A DNA stretch of 10,691 nucleotides from NCBI GenBank assembly GCA_021156245.1, contig JAJNBO010000038.1, positions 1 to 10,691 on the forward strand. The letters are read 5' to 3'. Below the pieces are notes generated by a model, which made no database searches, was not told the DNA's origin, and saw nothing but the letters and a program-made list of their open reading frames with translations. Positions 1 through 6,164 of this stretch are shown piece after piece; the stretch's first letter is position 1, and each line of letters begins with the position of its first letter. The position numbers were made by a program, and so were the translations under genes. The stretch comes from Ramlibacter sp. Lineage in GTDB: Bacteria > Pseudomonadota > Gammaproteobacteria > Burkholderiales > Burkholderiaceae_C.

Positions 1-264
1 GCTGTTGGGCGGGATGATGCAGACGTCGTCGTGGAAGTCGACGAAGCTCTTCTCGTCGAAGTTCTTCGGGTCCACCACCGTGCTGTGGATGTTGGTGAAC
101 ACCTTGAATTCGGGCGCGCAGCGGATGTCGTAGCCATAGCTCGAGGTGCCATAGCTGATGACGCGCCGCCCCTCGACCTGCCGCACCTGGCCGGGCTCGA
201 AGGGTTCGATCAACCCATGTTGTTCCGCCATGCGGCGGATCCACTTGTCGCTCTTGATGGTCAT
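1..264 (-). CDS. dcd: dCTP deaminase, N-terminal 88 residues (gene runs off the left edge)
   Basis: This is the start of dCTP deaminase, a cytosolic homotrimeric enzyme that turns dCTP into dUTP plus ammonia and so feeds dTMP synthesis. The reading frame opens at 264 with [20 protein letters not shown] and contains the conserved stretch [13 protein letters not shown] (residues 37-49), then DPKNFDE (65-71) and VCIIPPNS at the edge. These are hallmark segments of the roughly 188-residue Dcd family, so a little under half of the protein is visible; the catalytic Ser/Arg/Glu residues lie in the missing part. The start is supported by GAGGAG six bases upstream. It lies 21 bases downstream of guanine deaminase in the same direction and may be cotranscribed with it, but its role (pyrimidine nucleotide synthesis) is housekeeping and need not be linked to purine breakdown. 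Identity is very secure. Confidence 0.96.
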   Translation of the reverse strand, partial: MTIKSDKWIRRMAEQHGLIEPFEPGQVRQVEGRRVISYGTSSYGYDIRCAPEFKVFTNIHSTVVDPKNFDEKSFVDFHDDVCIIPPNS

Positions 265-285
265 CGGGGGCTCCTCGGCGGCATT

Positions 286-1581
286 TTAGGGGGCCGCCCG
301 GACCACCCCGTCGACGGCCACCTGCGCGATGGCCCGGTCGTCTCCCAGCACGATGAGCGAGAACAGCAGTTCGTCCAGGTGGCGCGCATGCGCCATCTTG
401 CGCGCCAGCAGCGGCGTGGCCTGCGGGTCGATGACGATGAAGTCCGCCTCGCAGCCCGGCGCCAGGTTGCCGACGACGCCTTCCAGGCCCAGGGCTTGCG
501 CGGCGCCGGCCGTGTGCTGCCACCACAGGTTCTGCGGGCTCAGGCTCACGCCGGGCTTGGTCTGCCCTTCCCGGCCCACGTAGTAGGCCGCCAGCATCGT
601 GTGGAAAGGCGAGAAGCTGGTGCCGCCGCCGACGTCGCTTGCCAGTCCATGCTTGAAGCCAACGCGGCGGGCGCCCTCGTAGTCGAAGAAGCCGCTGCCG
701 AGGAACAGGTTGCTGGTGGGGCTCACCGCGGCCGCCGCTCCCGTGTCGCGCATCAAGGCGCGGTCTTCGTCATCGAAGTGGATGCAATGCGCGTAGATCG
801 CCCGATCGCGCATCAGGCCGAAGTCCTGGTAGATCGACAGGTAGCTGCGCGCCGCCGGGAACAGCTCGCGCGCCCAGCGGATCTCGTCCTTGTTCTCCGC
901 CACGTGCGACTGGATCCACACATCGCCGTACTGCGCCGCGAGTTCACCGGCGCCGCGCAACTGCGCCTCGCTGCAGCTGGGAGCAAACCGCGGGGTGATG
1001 GCGTAGCCAAGGCGGTCTTTTCCGTGCCAGCGCCGGATCAAGGCCTCGGTGTCCAGCAGCGACTGCTGCGTATCGTCCCGCACGCCATCGGGCGAATGCC
1101 GGTCCTGCAGCACCTTCCCCGCGATCATGCGCAGGCCCCGCTGCTGCGACGCCTCCATCAGCGCGTCCACCGAATGCGGATGCGAGGTGCAGAAGGTCAG
1201 CGCCGTGGTCACGCCGTTGCGCAGCAGCTCGTCGAGGAACACCTGCGCGACGCCCGTCGCGTACGCATGGTCCGAGAAGCGCGCCTCGTGCGGGAAGGTG
1301 TAGTCCTCCAGCCAGGGCAGCAGGCCCTCGGCCGGCGAGCCGATCACGTCGGTCTGCGGGAAGTGCACGTGCAAGTCGATGAAGCCCGGCGCCAGGATCT
1401 TCCCGGGCAGGTGTGCGACCTGGACGCCCGGATAGTTGGCGGCGAGCGCCTGGTAGCTGCCCGCGGCACGGATCACCTTGCGCCCGTCGCTGCCGGGGCC
1501 GACCACCAGCAGCCCGTCCTGCTCGTAGCGGGCGGATCCATCGTCGGCGAAGGAGAGGAGGGCGGCGCGGTAGGCGTGCAT
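286..1581 (-). CDS. guaD: guanine deaminase
   Basis: A 431-residue metal-dependent amidohydrolase that hydrolyses guanine to xanthine and ammonia in the cytosol. The expected zinc ligands are visible: H71 and H73 in LHVHFPQT, H226 in QSHVAEN, H265 in YAHCIHF, and D316 in SDVGGGTSFS. The PQT after the HxH motif, TPRFAPSCS (196-204) and the SDVGGGTS signature distinguish guanine deaminase from other amidohydrolases such as chlorohydrolases or cytosine deaminase. Length is typical (about 430-440). The ATG at 1581 lies five bases after the TAG of the upstream BMP-family binding protein, so the two are almost certainly cotranscribed. There is no strong Shine-Dalgarno sequence (only a weak AAGG further up), which fits translation coupled to the gene before it. 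The pair suggests uptake of a guanine-containing compound followed by deamination. No truncation or missing residue was seen. Confidence 0.96.
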   Translation of the reverse strand: MHAYRAALLSFADDGSARYEQDGLLVVGPGSDGRKVIRAAGSYQALAANYPGVQVAHLPGKILAPGFIDLHVHFPQTDVIGSPAEGLLPWLEDYTFPHEARFSDHAYATGVAQVFLDELLRNGVTTALTFCTSHPHSVDALMEASQQRGLRMIAGKVLQDRHSPDGVRDDTQQSLLDTEALIRRWHGKDRLGYAITPRFAPSCSEAQLRGAGELAAQYGDVWIQSHVAENKDEIRWARELFPAARSYLSIYQDFGLMRDRAIYAHCIHFDDEDRALMRDTGAAAAVSPTSNLFLGSGFFDYEGARRVGFKHGLASDVGGGTSFSPFHTMLAAYYVGREGQTKPGVSLSPQNLWWQHTAGAAQALGLEGVVGNLAPGCEADFIVIDPQATPLLARKMAHARHLDELLFSLIVLGDDRAIAQVAVDGVVRAAP

Positions 1582-1586
1582 GGCCG

Positions 1587-2660
1587 CTATTGTCCGGCCT
1601 TGCCCTGGACGCCCGATACGAGAAACTTCATATCCAGTATCTGGTCGTCCGTCAGGACCTTGCCCCTGGCGACCACGGGCTTGCCATCGTTGTCGGCGAT
1701 CGGGCCCGCGAACGGCTTGAGCTTGCCGGAGGCGATGTCCTCCTGGCGCGCGAGCACTTCGGTTTGCACCGCCTTGGGCACCTTGCTGCCGAACCAGCCG
1801 ACCCGGATCATCCCTTCCCGCACGCCGCCCCACCGCTTGACGGGCTTCCAGGTTCCCTCCAGCACCGCGCGGGTACGCTCCTTGTAGTAGTCGCCCCACT
1901 GGTGCGTCACGGCCAGCACCTGCGCATCCGGCGCCACCTTGCGCATGTCGGAGTGGTAGGCGATGGCGAACTTGCCGCGCTCCTGTGCCGCGGCCATGAC
2001 AGCCGTCGACGCGGTGTGGAACGCGAGCACGTCCGCGCCCTGGTCCATCAGCGCCATGGCGGCATCGCGCTCCTTGCCGGGGTCGAACCACGCATTGAGC
2101 CAGACCACCTTCACCTGCGCCTTCGGATTCACGGACCGCATGCCGAGCGTGAACGCGTTGATGCCTTGCAGCACCTCCGGGATCGGAAAGCCGGCGACGT
2201 AGCCTGCCAGACCGCTCTTCGACATGCGGGCCGCCGCAACCCCGGAGAGATAGCGGCCTTCGTAGTAACGCGCGTTGGTGGCCGCCACGTTGGGCGCGGT
2301 CTTGTAGCCGGTGACCGATTCGAACTTCACCTCCGGGAAGTCCTTCGCCACTTTGAGCGTGGGCTCCATGTAGCCGAAGCTCGGCGCAAAGATCAGCTTG
2401 TGCCCGGTCTGCGCGAGATCGCGGATCACGCGCTCCGCGTCCGGGCCTTCCGCCACGTTCTCGACGAAGGACGTCTTCACGCGATCGCCGAACGCGGACT
2501 GCACGGCTTGCCGCGCGTCCTCGTGCTGGCGCACCCAACCTGCGCCGGTGAGCGGCGCGACATACACGAAGCCCACCTTGAGCGGCTCGTTCTTCTGCGC
2601 GTGCGTGGGGAATGCGAAGCAACTGGCCGCCATGGCGATGGCGGCGAGGTTTTTGTACAT
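1587..2660 (-). CDS. BMP-family ABC transporter substrate-binding protein (orphan, next to guaD)
   Basis: A 357-residue periplasmic binding protein of the BMP/PnrA class, which in studied members binds purine nucleosides or related ligands. It starts with a Sec signal peptide (MYKNLAAIAMAASCFAFPTHA) probably cut after A21; a Cys at 14 is in a poor lipobox (AAS-C), so a soluble protein is more likely than a lipoprotein. The mature part begins KNEPLKVGFVYVAPLTGAGW and keeps family landmarks: DAERVIRDLA (74-83), FGYMEP (95-100), TGYKT (117-121), PIPEVLQGINAF (159-170) and a C-terminal GPIADNDGK (319-327). It is clearly a paralogue of the lipoprotein at 6165-7337, but has no permease or ATPase of its own here and changes several binding-region positions (GWVRQH instead of GWTFAH; AFHTASTA instead of FQNTDSSA). 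AGAGGA five bases before the ATG is a good ribosome site. It leads an apparent operon with guaD; I infer a purine-type ligand, not proven. Confidence 0.93.
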   Translation of the reverse strand: MYKNLAAIAMAASCFAFPTHAQKNEPLKVGFVYVAPLTGAGWVRQHEDARQAVQSAFGDRVKTSFVENVAEGPDAERVIRDLAQTGHKLIFAPSFGYMEPTLKVAKDFPEVKFESVTGYKTAPNVAATNARYYEGRYLSGVAAARMSKSGLAGYVAGFPIPEVLQGINAFTLGMRSVNPKAQVKVVWLNAWFDPGKERDAAMALMDQGADVLAFHTASTAVMAAAQERGKFAIAYHSDMRKVAPDAQVLAVTHQWGDYYKERTRAVLEGTWKPVKRWGGVREGMIRVGWFGSKVPKAVQTEVLARQEDIASGKLKPFAGPIADNDGKPVVARGKVLTDDQILDMKFLVSGVQGKAGQ

Positions 2661-2687
2661 GGTGTTCCTCTACATGGCCCCGGTTCG

Positions 2688-2718
2688 ACAAAAGAAAAAG
2701 GCCGCCGGGGCAGCGACC
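2688..2718 (-). terminator. Hairpin plus T-rich tract downstream of the endopeptidase gene
   Basis: On the minus strand, GGTCGC and GCGGCC form a six-pair stem (one G-T pair) around the loop TGCCCCG, and are followed directly by TTTTTCTTTT. This is the form of an intrinsic terminator and most simply ends the pbpG transcript, which stops 123 bases upstream. It lies only 27 bases before the ATG of the next gene and just downstream of the best -10-like sequence for that gene, so it could instead act in that gene's leader. Confidence 0.6.
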
Positions 2719-2728
2719 TCATGCATGC

Positions 2729-2734
2729 ATTTTA
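2729..2734 (-). promoter_or_regulatory. Possible -10 element for the BMP/guaD operon
   Basis: Reading the minus strand, TAAAAT stands out as an AT-rich hexamer in a GC-rich spacer, about 70 bases before the start of the binding-protein gene. A matching -35 is poor (TCGGCG at 17 bases spacing). Immediately downstream is the perfect palindrome ATGCATGCAT (2721-2730). Transcription from here would run straight into the hairpin at 2688-2718. The call is tentative. Confidence 0.25.
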
Positions 2735-2841
2735 AGCGCGCGAACGGCTAGCGCCGACTGCCCGGCCCACGAATGCGCTTGATTTGTATAGAAGTGGGCG
2801 GCGACCTGCAGTCCGCTTGACCGCGCGCCGCGCTGCGAGAC

Positions 2842-3891
2842 CTAGACCTCGCCTCCATCGCCTTTCGACGCGGTGCCTTCGGCGGCCGCCGGCCGCATGC
2901 GCAGCCAGCGGCGCACGATCTCCGCATCGCGGATGCGGGTGACCTTGCTGGCCGAGTCGAGGAACACCATGATCAGGTTGCGGTCCTTCACCTTGGTCTG
3001 CACCACCAGGCACTGGCCGGCCTCGGAGATGTAGCCGGTCTTCTGCAGCCCGATCGGCCAGTCCCCTTCGCGCACCAGCCGGTTGGTGTTGACGTACTGC
3101 AGCTCGCGTTTGCCCAGGTCGAGCAGGTAGCCCGGCGAGGTGCTGTACTTGCGCAGCAACGGGCGTTCGTACGCAGCGTCCGCCAGCGTCGCCAGGTCGC
3201 GCGCGCTGGACCGGTTCTCGCTGGACAAGCCGGTCGGCTCGACGTAATGCGTCTGGTCCATGCCGAGCTGCCGGGCCTTGTTGTTCATCGCGGCCACGAA
3301 GGCCGTCTCGCCGCCCGGATAGGTACGCGCCAGGGCGTGCGCCGCCCGGTTCTCGCTCGACATCAGCGAAAGATGCAGCGCCTGCCCGCGCGTCAGCCCG
3401 GTGCCGACGCGCAGGCGCGAGCTGCTGCCCTTCAGGCGGTCGACGTCCTCGGCCGTGATGGTGATGCGCTCGTCCAGCGGCAGCTTCGCGTCGGCGATGA
3501 TCACGGCGGTCATCAGCTTGGTGAGCGACGCGATCGGCCGGATGTCGTCGTCGTTCTTGCCGAGGAGCACCTGGCCGGAGTCCTGGTCAATCACGTAGGC
3601 CACGCTCGCCTTCAGCACCGGCTTGCCATCGACCAGGCGGAACGGCGCCGGCGCCGGCGCCCTCCGGGCGGTGAAACGCTTGCCCTTCCGGGTCTTCGCC
3701 TTGGAGACCCTGGCCTTGACGGTCCTGGCCTTCACGACCTTGGTCTTCACGGTCTTGGCCTTGACCGTCTTGGCCTTCACCGTCTTCGCGGGCCGCCTCG
3801 CCTCCGCCTGCGTCGAAAAGCTTCCCAGTGTGGCGGCCATGGCGACCGCGAGAAGCGCGCTTGCTATCCGTGTTGTCGGATGGAATCCCAT
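2842..3891 (-). CDS. pbpG: D-alanyl-D-alanine endopeptidase (PBP7 type) with Lys-rich repeat tract
   Basis: A 349-residue low-molecular-weight penicillin-binding protein (peptidase family S11) that acts in the periplasm and cleaves peptidoglycan cross-links. A signal peptide (residues 1-31, ending TQAEA) is followed by a basic pentad-repeat region (36-71), a short Ala/Pro linker, and then the catalytic domain. All three active-site motifs are present: SLTK (S122, K125), SEN (S179, N181) and KTG (284-286). Absence of the long C-terminal domain and amphipathic anchor of PBP5/6 favours the PBP7 endopeptidase type over a DD-carboxypeptidase. I chose the ATG at 3891 because it gives a clean signal peptide; a GTG at 3906 in frame adds five residues but has GGAG only one base before it. 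A terminator-like hairpin follows the gene. It sits between purine genes but probably has its own transcript and is functionally unrelated to them. Confidence 0.92.
   Translation of the reverse strand: MGFHPTTRIASALLAVAMAATLGSFSTQAEARRPAKTVKAKTVKAKTVKTKVVKARTVKARVSKAKTRKGKRFTARRAPAPAPFRLVDGKPVLKASVAYVIDQDSGQVLLGKNDDDIRPIASLTKLMTAVIIADAKLPLDERITITAEDVDRLKGSSSRLRVGTGLTRGQALHLSLMSSENRAAHALARTYPGGETAFVAAMNNKARQLGMDQTHYVEPTGLSSENRSSARDLATLADAAYERPLLRKYSTSPGYLLDLGKRELQYVNTNRLVREGDWPIGLQKTGYISEAGQCLVVQTKVKDRNLIMVFLDSASKVTRIRDAEIVRRWLRMRPAAAEGTASKGDGGEV
3679..3786 (-). repeat. pbpG: Imperfect 15-bp tandem repeat coding for Lys-rich pentads
   Basis: About seven imperfect copies of a 15-base unit inside pbpG encode KTVKA, KTVKA, KTVKT, KVVKA, RTVKA, RVSKA and KTRKG. 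The tract is strongly positive (Lys or Arg every two to three residues), lies just after the signal peptide and would be disordered or helical. It resembles the Lys/Ala repeats of histone H1-like proteins. Plausible roles are binding to anionic cell wall or envelope polymers; this is inference. In-frame units mean copy number could vary without breaking the gene. Confidence 0.85.
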
Positions 3892-3921
3892 GCGCGCTAG
3901 GGGCACGCTCCGACACGATAA

Positions 3922-3961
3922 GTTCCCCGCTGAAACAAACTCAGCGGGTAAAGCGGGGAAC
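3922..3961. repeat. Nested inverted repeats, two mutually exclusive hairpins
   Basis: Outer arms GTTCCCCGCT (3922-3931) and AGCGGGGAAC (3952-3961) are a perfect ten-base inverted repeat. A second perfect eight-base pair, CCCGCTGA (3926-3933) with TCAGCGGG (3941-3948), shares six bases of the same arm, so only one stem can form at a time. No T-run follows on either strand, so a canonical intrinsic terminator is not supported. The element lies 33 bases after the deaminase stop and about 30 bases before the pbpG start. Confidence 0.7.
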
Positions 3962-3993
3962 CTGAAGTCCTTCGTATGCAGAAGCGAAGGGGG

Positions 3994-5031
3994 TCAGGCG
4001 AACGAAGCGAACACTTCGTCGATGCTTTCGATGGCCTTGCGCTTCGCCCCGGGCGAGGCGAAGCTGCCTTCGAAGCTGTTGCGGGCCAGCCGGTAGGCGT
4101 GCTGCGCATCGAGCCCGGTGGCCGCGAAGGTCTGCAGAAAGTTCTCGTTCATGTAGCCGCCGAAGTAAGCCGGGTCGTCGGAGTTCACGGTGGCCATGAG
4201 GCCGGCGTCCAGCAGCGCGCGCAGGTTGTGCTGCCCGAGCTCCGGAAAGACCTGCAGCTTGAGGTTCGACAGCGGGCAGACCGTCAGGGGGATGCGGTCC
4301 TGCGCCAGCCGCTTCATCAGCGCCGGATCCCTGGCGGACTGCACGCCATGGTCGATGCGCTCGACCTTCAGCACGTCCAGGGCCGACCATACGTACGCGG
4401 GCGGCCCTTCCTCCCCGGCATGCGCCACGAGGTGCAGGCCTTGCTGCGCGCACTTCGCGAACACGCGCGCGAACTTCTCCGGCGGGTGGCCCACTTCGCT
4501 GGAATCCAGCCCCACCCCGATGAAGCGGTTCCGGAACGGCAGCGCCTGTTCCAGCGTCTCGAAGGCCTCTTCCTCGCTGAGGTGGCGCAGGAAGCACAGG
4601 ATCAGTTCGGCGTCCACGCCGATCCTGCGCGCATCGGTACAGGCGCGATGCAGTCCGTCGATCACGGTTTCCATGGCCACGCCGCGTGCCGTGTGCGTCT
4701 GCGGGTCGAAGAAGATCTCCGTCCGGACGACGTTGTCGGCGGCCGCCCGCTGCAGGTAGGCCCAGGCCATGTCGTAGAAGTCCTGCGCCTGCAGCAGCAC
4801 GCTGGCGCCCGCGTAGTAGATGTCCAGGAAGCTTTGCAGGTTGGTGAAGGCGTAGGCGCGGCGCAGGTCCTCCACGCTCGCGTACGGCAGCACCACCCCG
4901 TTGCGCTGCGCCAGCTGGAAGATCAGCTCCGGCTCGAGCGACCCCTCGATGTGGATGTGCAGTTCGGCCTTGGGCATCGCGGCCAGCAGCGCCGGCAGGC
5001 GGTCCGCGGGAATGGCGGGGACGTTCGTCAT
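3994..5031 (-). CDS. add: Adenine deaminase (adenosine deaminase family, type 2)
   Basis: A 345-residue zinc-dependent hydrolase of the adenosine/adenine deaminase family, converting adenine (or a related 6-aminopurine) to hypoxanthine and ammonia in the cytosol. Visible metal and catalytic residues are H25 and H27 (LHIHIEG), H204 with the proton-relay E207 ([10 protein letters not shown]), H228 (RIDHG) and D285-D286 ([12 protein letters not shown]). The segments [25 protein letters not shown] (109-117), [13 protein letters not shown] (175-187) and [10 protein letters not shown] match, as I remember them, the proteobacterial enzymes shown to use adenine (Pseudomonas Pa0148 type) rather than the HxHxxG pattern of E. 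coli Add; pipelines often still label them add. Its ATG shares bases with the TGA of the Rieske gene (ATGA), with GGAG seven bases upstream, so translation is coupled. A related subgroup deaminates N6-substituted adenines (cytokinins), so the exact substrate is open. Confidence 0.93.
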   Translation of the reverse strand: MTNVPAIPADRLPALLAAMPKAELHIHIEGSLEPELIFQLAQRNGVVLPYASVEDLRRAYAFTNLQSFLDIYYAGASVLLQAQDFYDMAWAYLQRAAADNVVRTEIFFDPQTHTARGVAMETVIDGLHRACTDARRIGVDAELILCFLRHLSEEEAFETLEQALPFRNRFIGVGLDSSEVGHPPEKFARVFAKCAQQGLHLVAHAGEEGPPAYVWSALDVLKVERIDHGVQSARDPALMKRLAQDRIPLTVCPLSNLKLQVFPELGQHNLRALLDAGLMATVNSDDPAYFGGYMNENFLQTFAATGLDAQHAYRLARNSFEGSFASPGAKRKAIESIDEVFASFA

Positions 5032-6008
5032 CGCGAAACTCCGAAAGTGATTCCCAGGCGGGAAAGATGGCGCCGGTAGGCGGAGGACGCGCGGTCTGCC
5101 GCGGTGTGCAGTTCGGCCCGGAGGTCCAGCGGCAGGCGCTTCGGACGCTGCGATTCCAGCACGGGCTGGTCTTGCCGGAAGATCGTGTCCTGGAAGGCGC
5201 GCAGTTTCTCGTCGGGCGATCCGAAGTCGGCCACGGCGAGGCGGAACCAGGCGATGCTGCGCTCGGCATCCGCCGGGCACAGGAACAGCGCGATCGACTC
5301 GCGCCAGTCCGGCACGGCGACGGTGCCGGACTCCGGGATCTTGGTGAGCACGGCCGTGTAGGGCGCGGTCACTTCGTAGGTGTACTCCACCTGCGCCGGC
5401 GCGGTGGAATGCAGGTTCGACTGCGGCTGCCAGGCCTTGCATTGCGTGGCGCGCAGGCCGGCCGGCGTCTCCTCGACGCGGTAATCGTCGATGGCAGTGG
5501 CGCTGCGCTCGCCGAGCCAGCCCTCGTGCACGAAGCCGAAGTGCGCCATGTCCAGGAAGTTCTCGACGATGCGCGGGGCGCTCGTCTCCACGGTGTACGG
5601 GCCGCAGTTCAGCTTGCGCAGGCGCGCATCGCCTTCGCCGGCGAACGCCGGCAGTTCCGTCGTGCCGTTCTCGAGCCGCACCCAGACGAGTCCGCCGGCC
5701 TCCTGCGCCTCGTGGGTCGTGACGCAATGGCTCGCGGGCGGCGTGAAGGCCGGCAGCGCGGGCACGCGCACGCAGCGGCCGGAGCCTTCGAATTGCCAGC
5801 CGTGGTACGGACACTCCAGCCGGTCCTGCTGGACACGGCCGAGCGAAAGCCTCGCGCCGCGATGCGGGCAGCGGTCGGGCCAGGCGTGCACCGAGCCGGC
5901 GGTGTCGCGCCAAAGCACGAGGTCCTCGCCCAGCAGGCGCACGGCGAGAGGCTGCGCCCCGATGGCGTCGGCCGAGGCGACGGGGTGCCAGTGTTGACGT
6001 TCGATCAT
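5028..6008 (-). CDS. Rieske non-heme iron oxygenase, alpha subunit (possible purine N-demethylase)
   Basis: A 326-residue oxygenase. The N-terminal Rieske domain carries the [2Fe-2S] ligands C47/H49 (RCPHRGA) and C66/H69 (ECPYHGWQ). The catalytic domain has the mononuclear iron motif [14 protein letters not shown] (150-163: N150, D153, H156, H161), and D280 in [14 protein letters not shown] is the likely third ligand. It belongs to the short, single-subunit VanA/PobA/NdmA-like group, not the alpha-beta ring dioxygenases. From memory, [27 protein letters not shown] and PVLESQRPK resemble caffeine N-demethylases (NdmA). No ferredoxin reductase gene lies in the window. I chose the ATG at 6008: an in-frame ATG at 6077 only adds residues translated from a REP repeat ([10 protein letters not shown]). 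No good Shine-Dalgarno precedes 6008. The stop overlaps the deaminase start, linking the two. The substrate is unknown; a methylated or alkylated purine is my inference. Confidence 0.92.
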   Translation of the reverse strand: MIERQHWHPVASADAIGAQPLAVRLLGEDLVLWRDTAGSVHAWPDRCPHRGARLSLGRVQQDRLECPYHGWQFEGSGRCVRVPALPAFTPPASHCVTTHEAQEAGGLVWVRLENGTTELPAFAGEGDARLRKLNCGPYTVETSAPRIVENFLDMAHFGFVHEGWLGERSATAIDDYRVEETPAGLRATQCKAWQPQSNLHSTAPAQVEYTYEVTAPYTAVLTKIPESGTVAVPDWRESIALFLCPADAERSIAWFRLAVADFGSPDEKLRAFQDTIFRQDQPVLESQRPKRLPLDLRAELHTAADRASSAYRRHLSRLGITFGVSR

Positions 6009-6023
6009 GAAAATGCGGGAGCG

Positions 6024-6107
6024 CTGGATCCCGGCCGTCGCGGGGATGACGGAGAGGGGAAGCCGGGATGACAACATTACGTCATTCCCGCGCAGGCGGG
6101 AATCCAG
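6024..6107. repeat. Head-to-head pair of REP-like 28-bp repeats
   Basis: A copy at 6080-6107 begins CGTCATTCCCGCG and ends GCGGGAATCCAG; a diverged inverted copy lies at 6024-6051 (reverse complement begins CGTCATCCCCGCG and ends CCGGGATCCAG). Each is itself a hairpin: the second contains ATTCCC, eight bases, then GGGAAT, the same layout as the dRS3-type repeats of Neisseria and common short repeats in beta-proteobacteria. A further GGGATGAC at 6065-6072 mirrors GTCATTCCC at 6081-6089. The pair occupies most of the space between the terminator of the transporter operon and the Rieske start codon. Confidence 0.82.
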
Positions 6108-6116
6108 GGCTTTCGG

Positions 6117-6143
6117 AAAGACAAAGGGCCGCGAACGCGGCCC
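6117..6143 (-). terminator. Intrinsic terminator of the BMP transporter operon
   Basis: On the minus strand GGGCCGC and GCGGCCC pair perfectly around the tetraloop GTTC (6126-6143) and are followed by TTTGTCTTT. It starts 21 bases after the stop codon of the lipoprotein gene. The stem is strong and the tract is T-rich, although interrupted by G and C. Confidence 0.82.
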
Positions 6144-6164
6144 TCTGCAGTACGCACGTGGCGC

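Noticed and set aside
31..1887. A 618-codon open frame on the plus strand
   Set aside because: It is antisense to guanine deaminase and the binding protein, whose catalytic motifs are intact on the minus strand. The plus-strand product is rich in Arg/Ala/Val/His with no recognisable domain, as expected from third-position GC bias.
2670..2675. An ATG followed immediately by TAG upstream of the binding-protein gene (minimal start-stop)
   Set aside because: Such a six-base match is likely by chance and overlaps the region just before the real Shine-Dalgarno; nothing else supports a regulatory start-stop.
286..2691. A single 801-codon minus-strand frame covering both the binding protein and guanine deaminase regions
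   Set aside because: Only the last 431 codons are guanine deaminase. The upstream part is an out-of-frame reading of the binding protein, which is intact in its own frame, so this is not a fusion.
3994..5031. Classical adenosine deaminase (Add of E. coli type)
   Set aside because: The motifs LHIHIEG, DPQTHT and [10 protein letters not shown] fit the adenine deaminase subgroup better, although the pipeline symbol add was kept and the substrate is not proven.
6009..6077. N-terminal extension of the Rieske oxygenase starting at 6077
   Set aside because: The extra 23 residues are the translation of REP-like repeats ([10 protein letters not shown], a peptide seen wherever such repeats are read through), and the Rieske family begins near [10 protein letters not shown].
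6024..6107. CRISPR-like repeats
   Set aside because: Only two diverged copies in opposite orientation, each self-palindromic, and no regular spacers or cas genes; they fit REP-type intergenic repeats.
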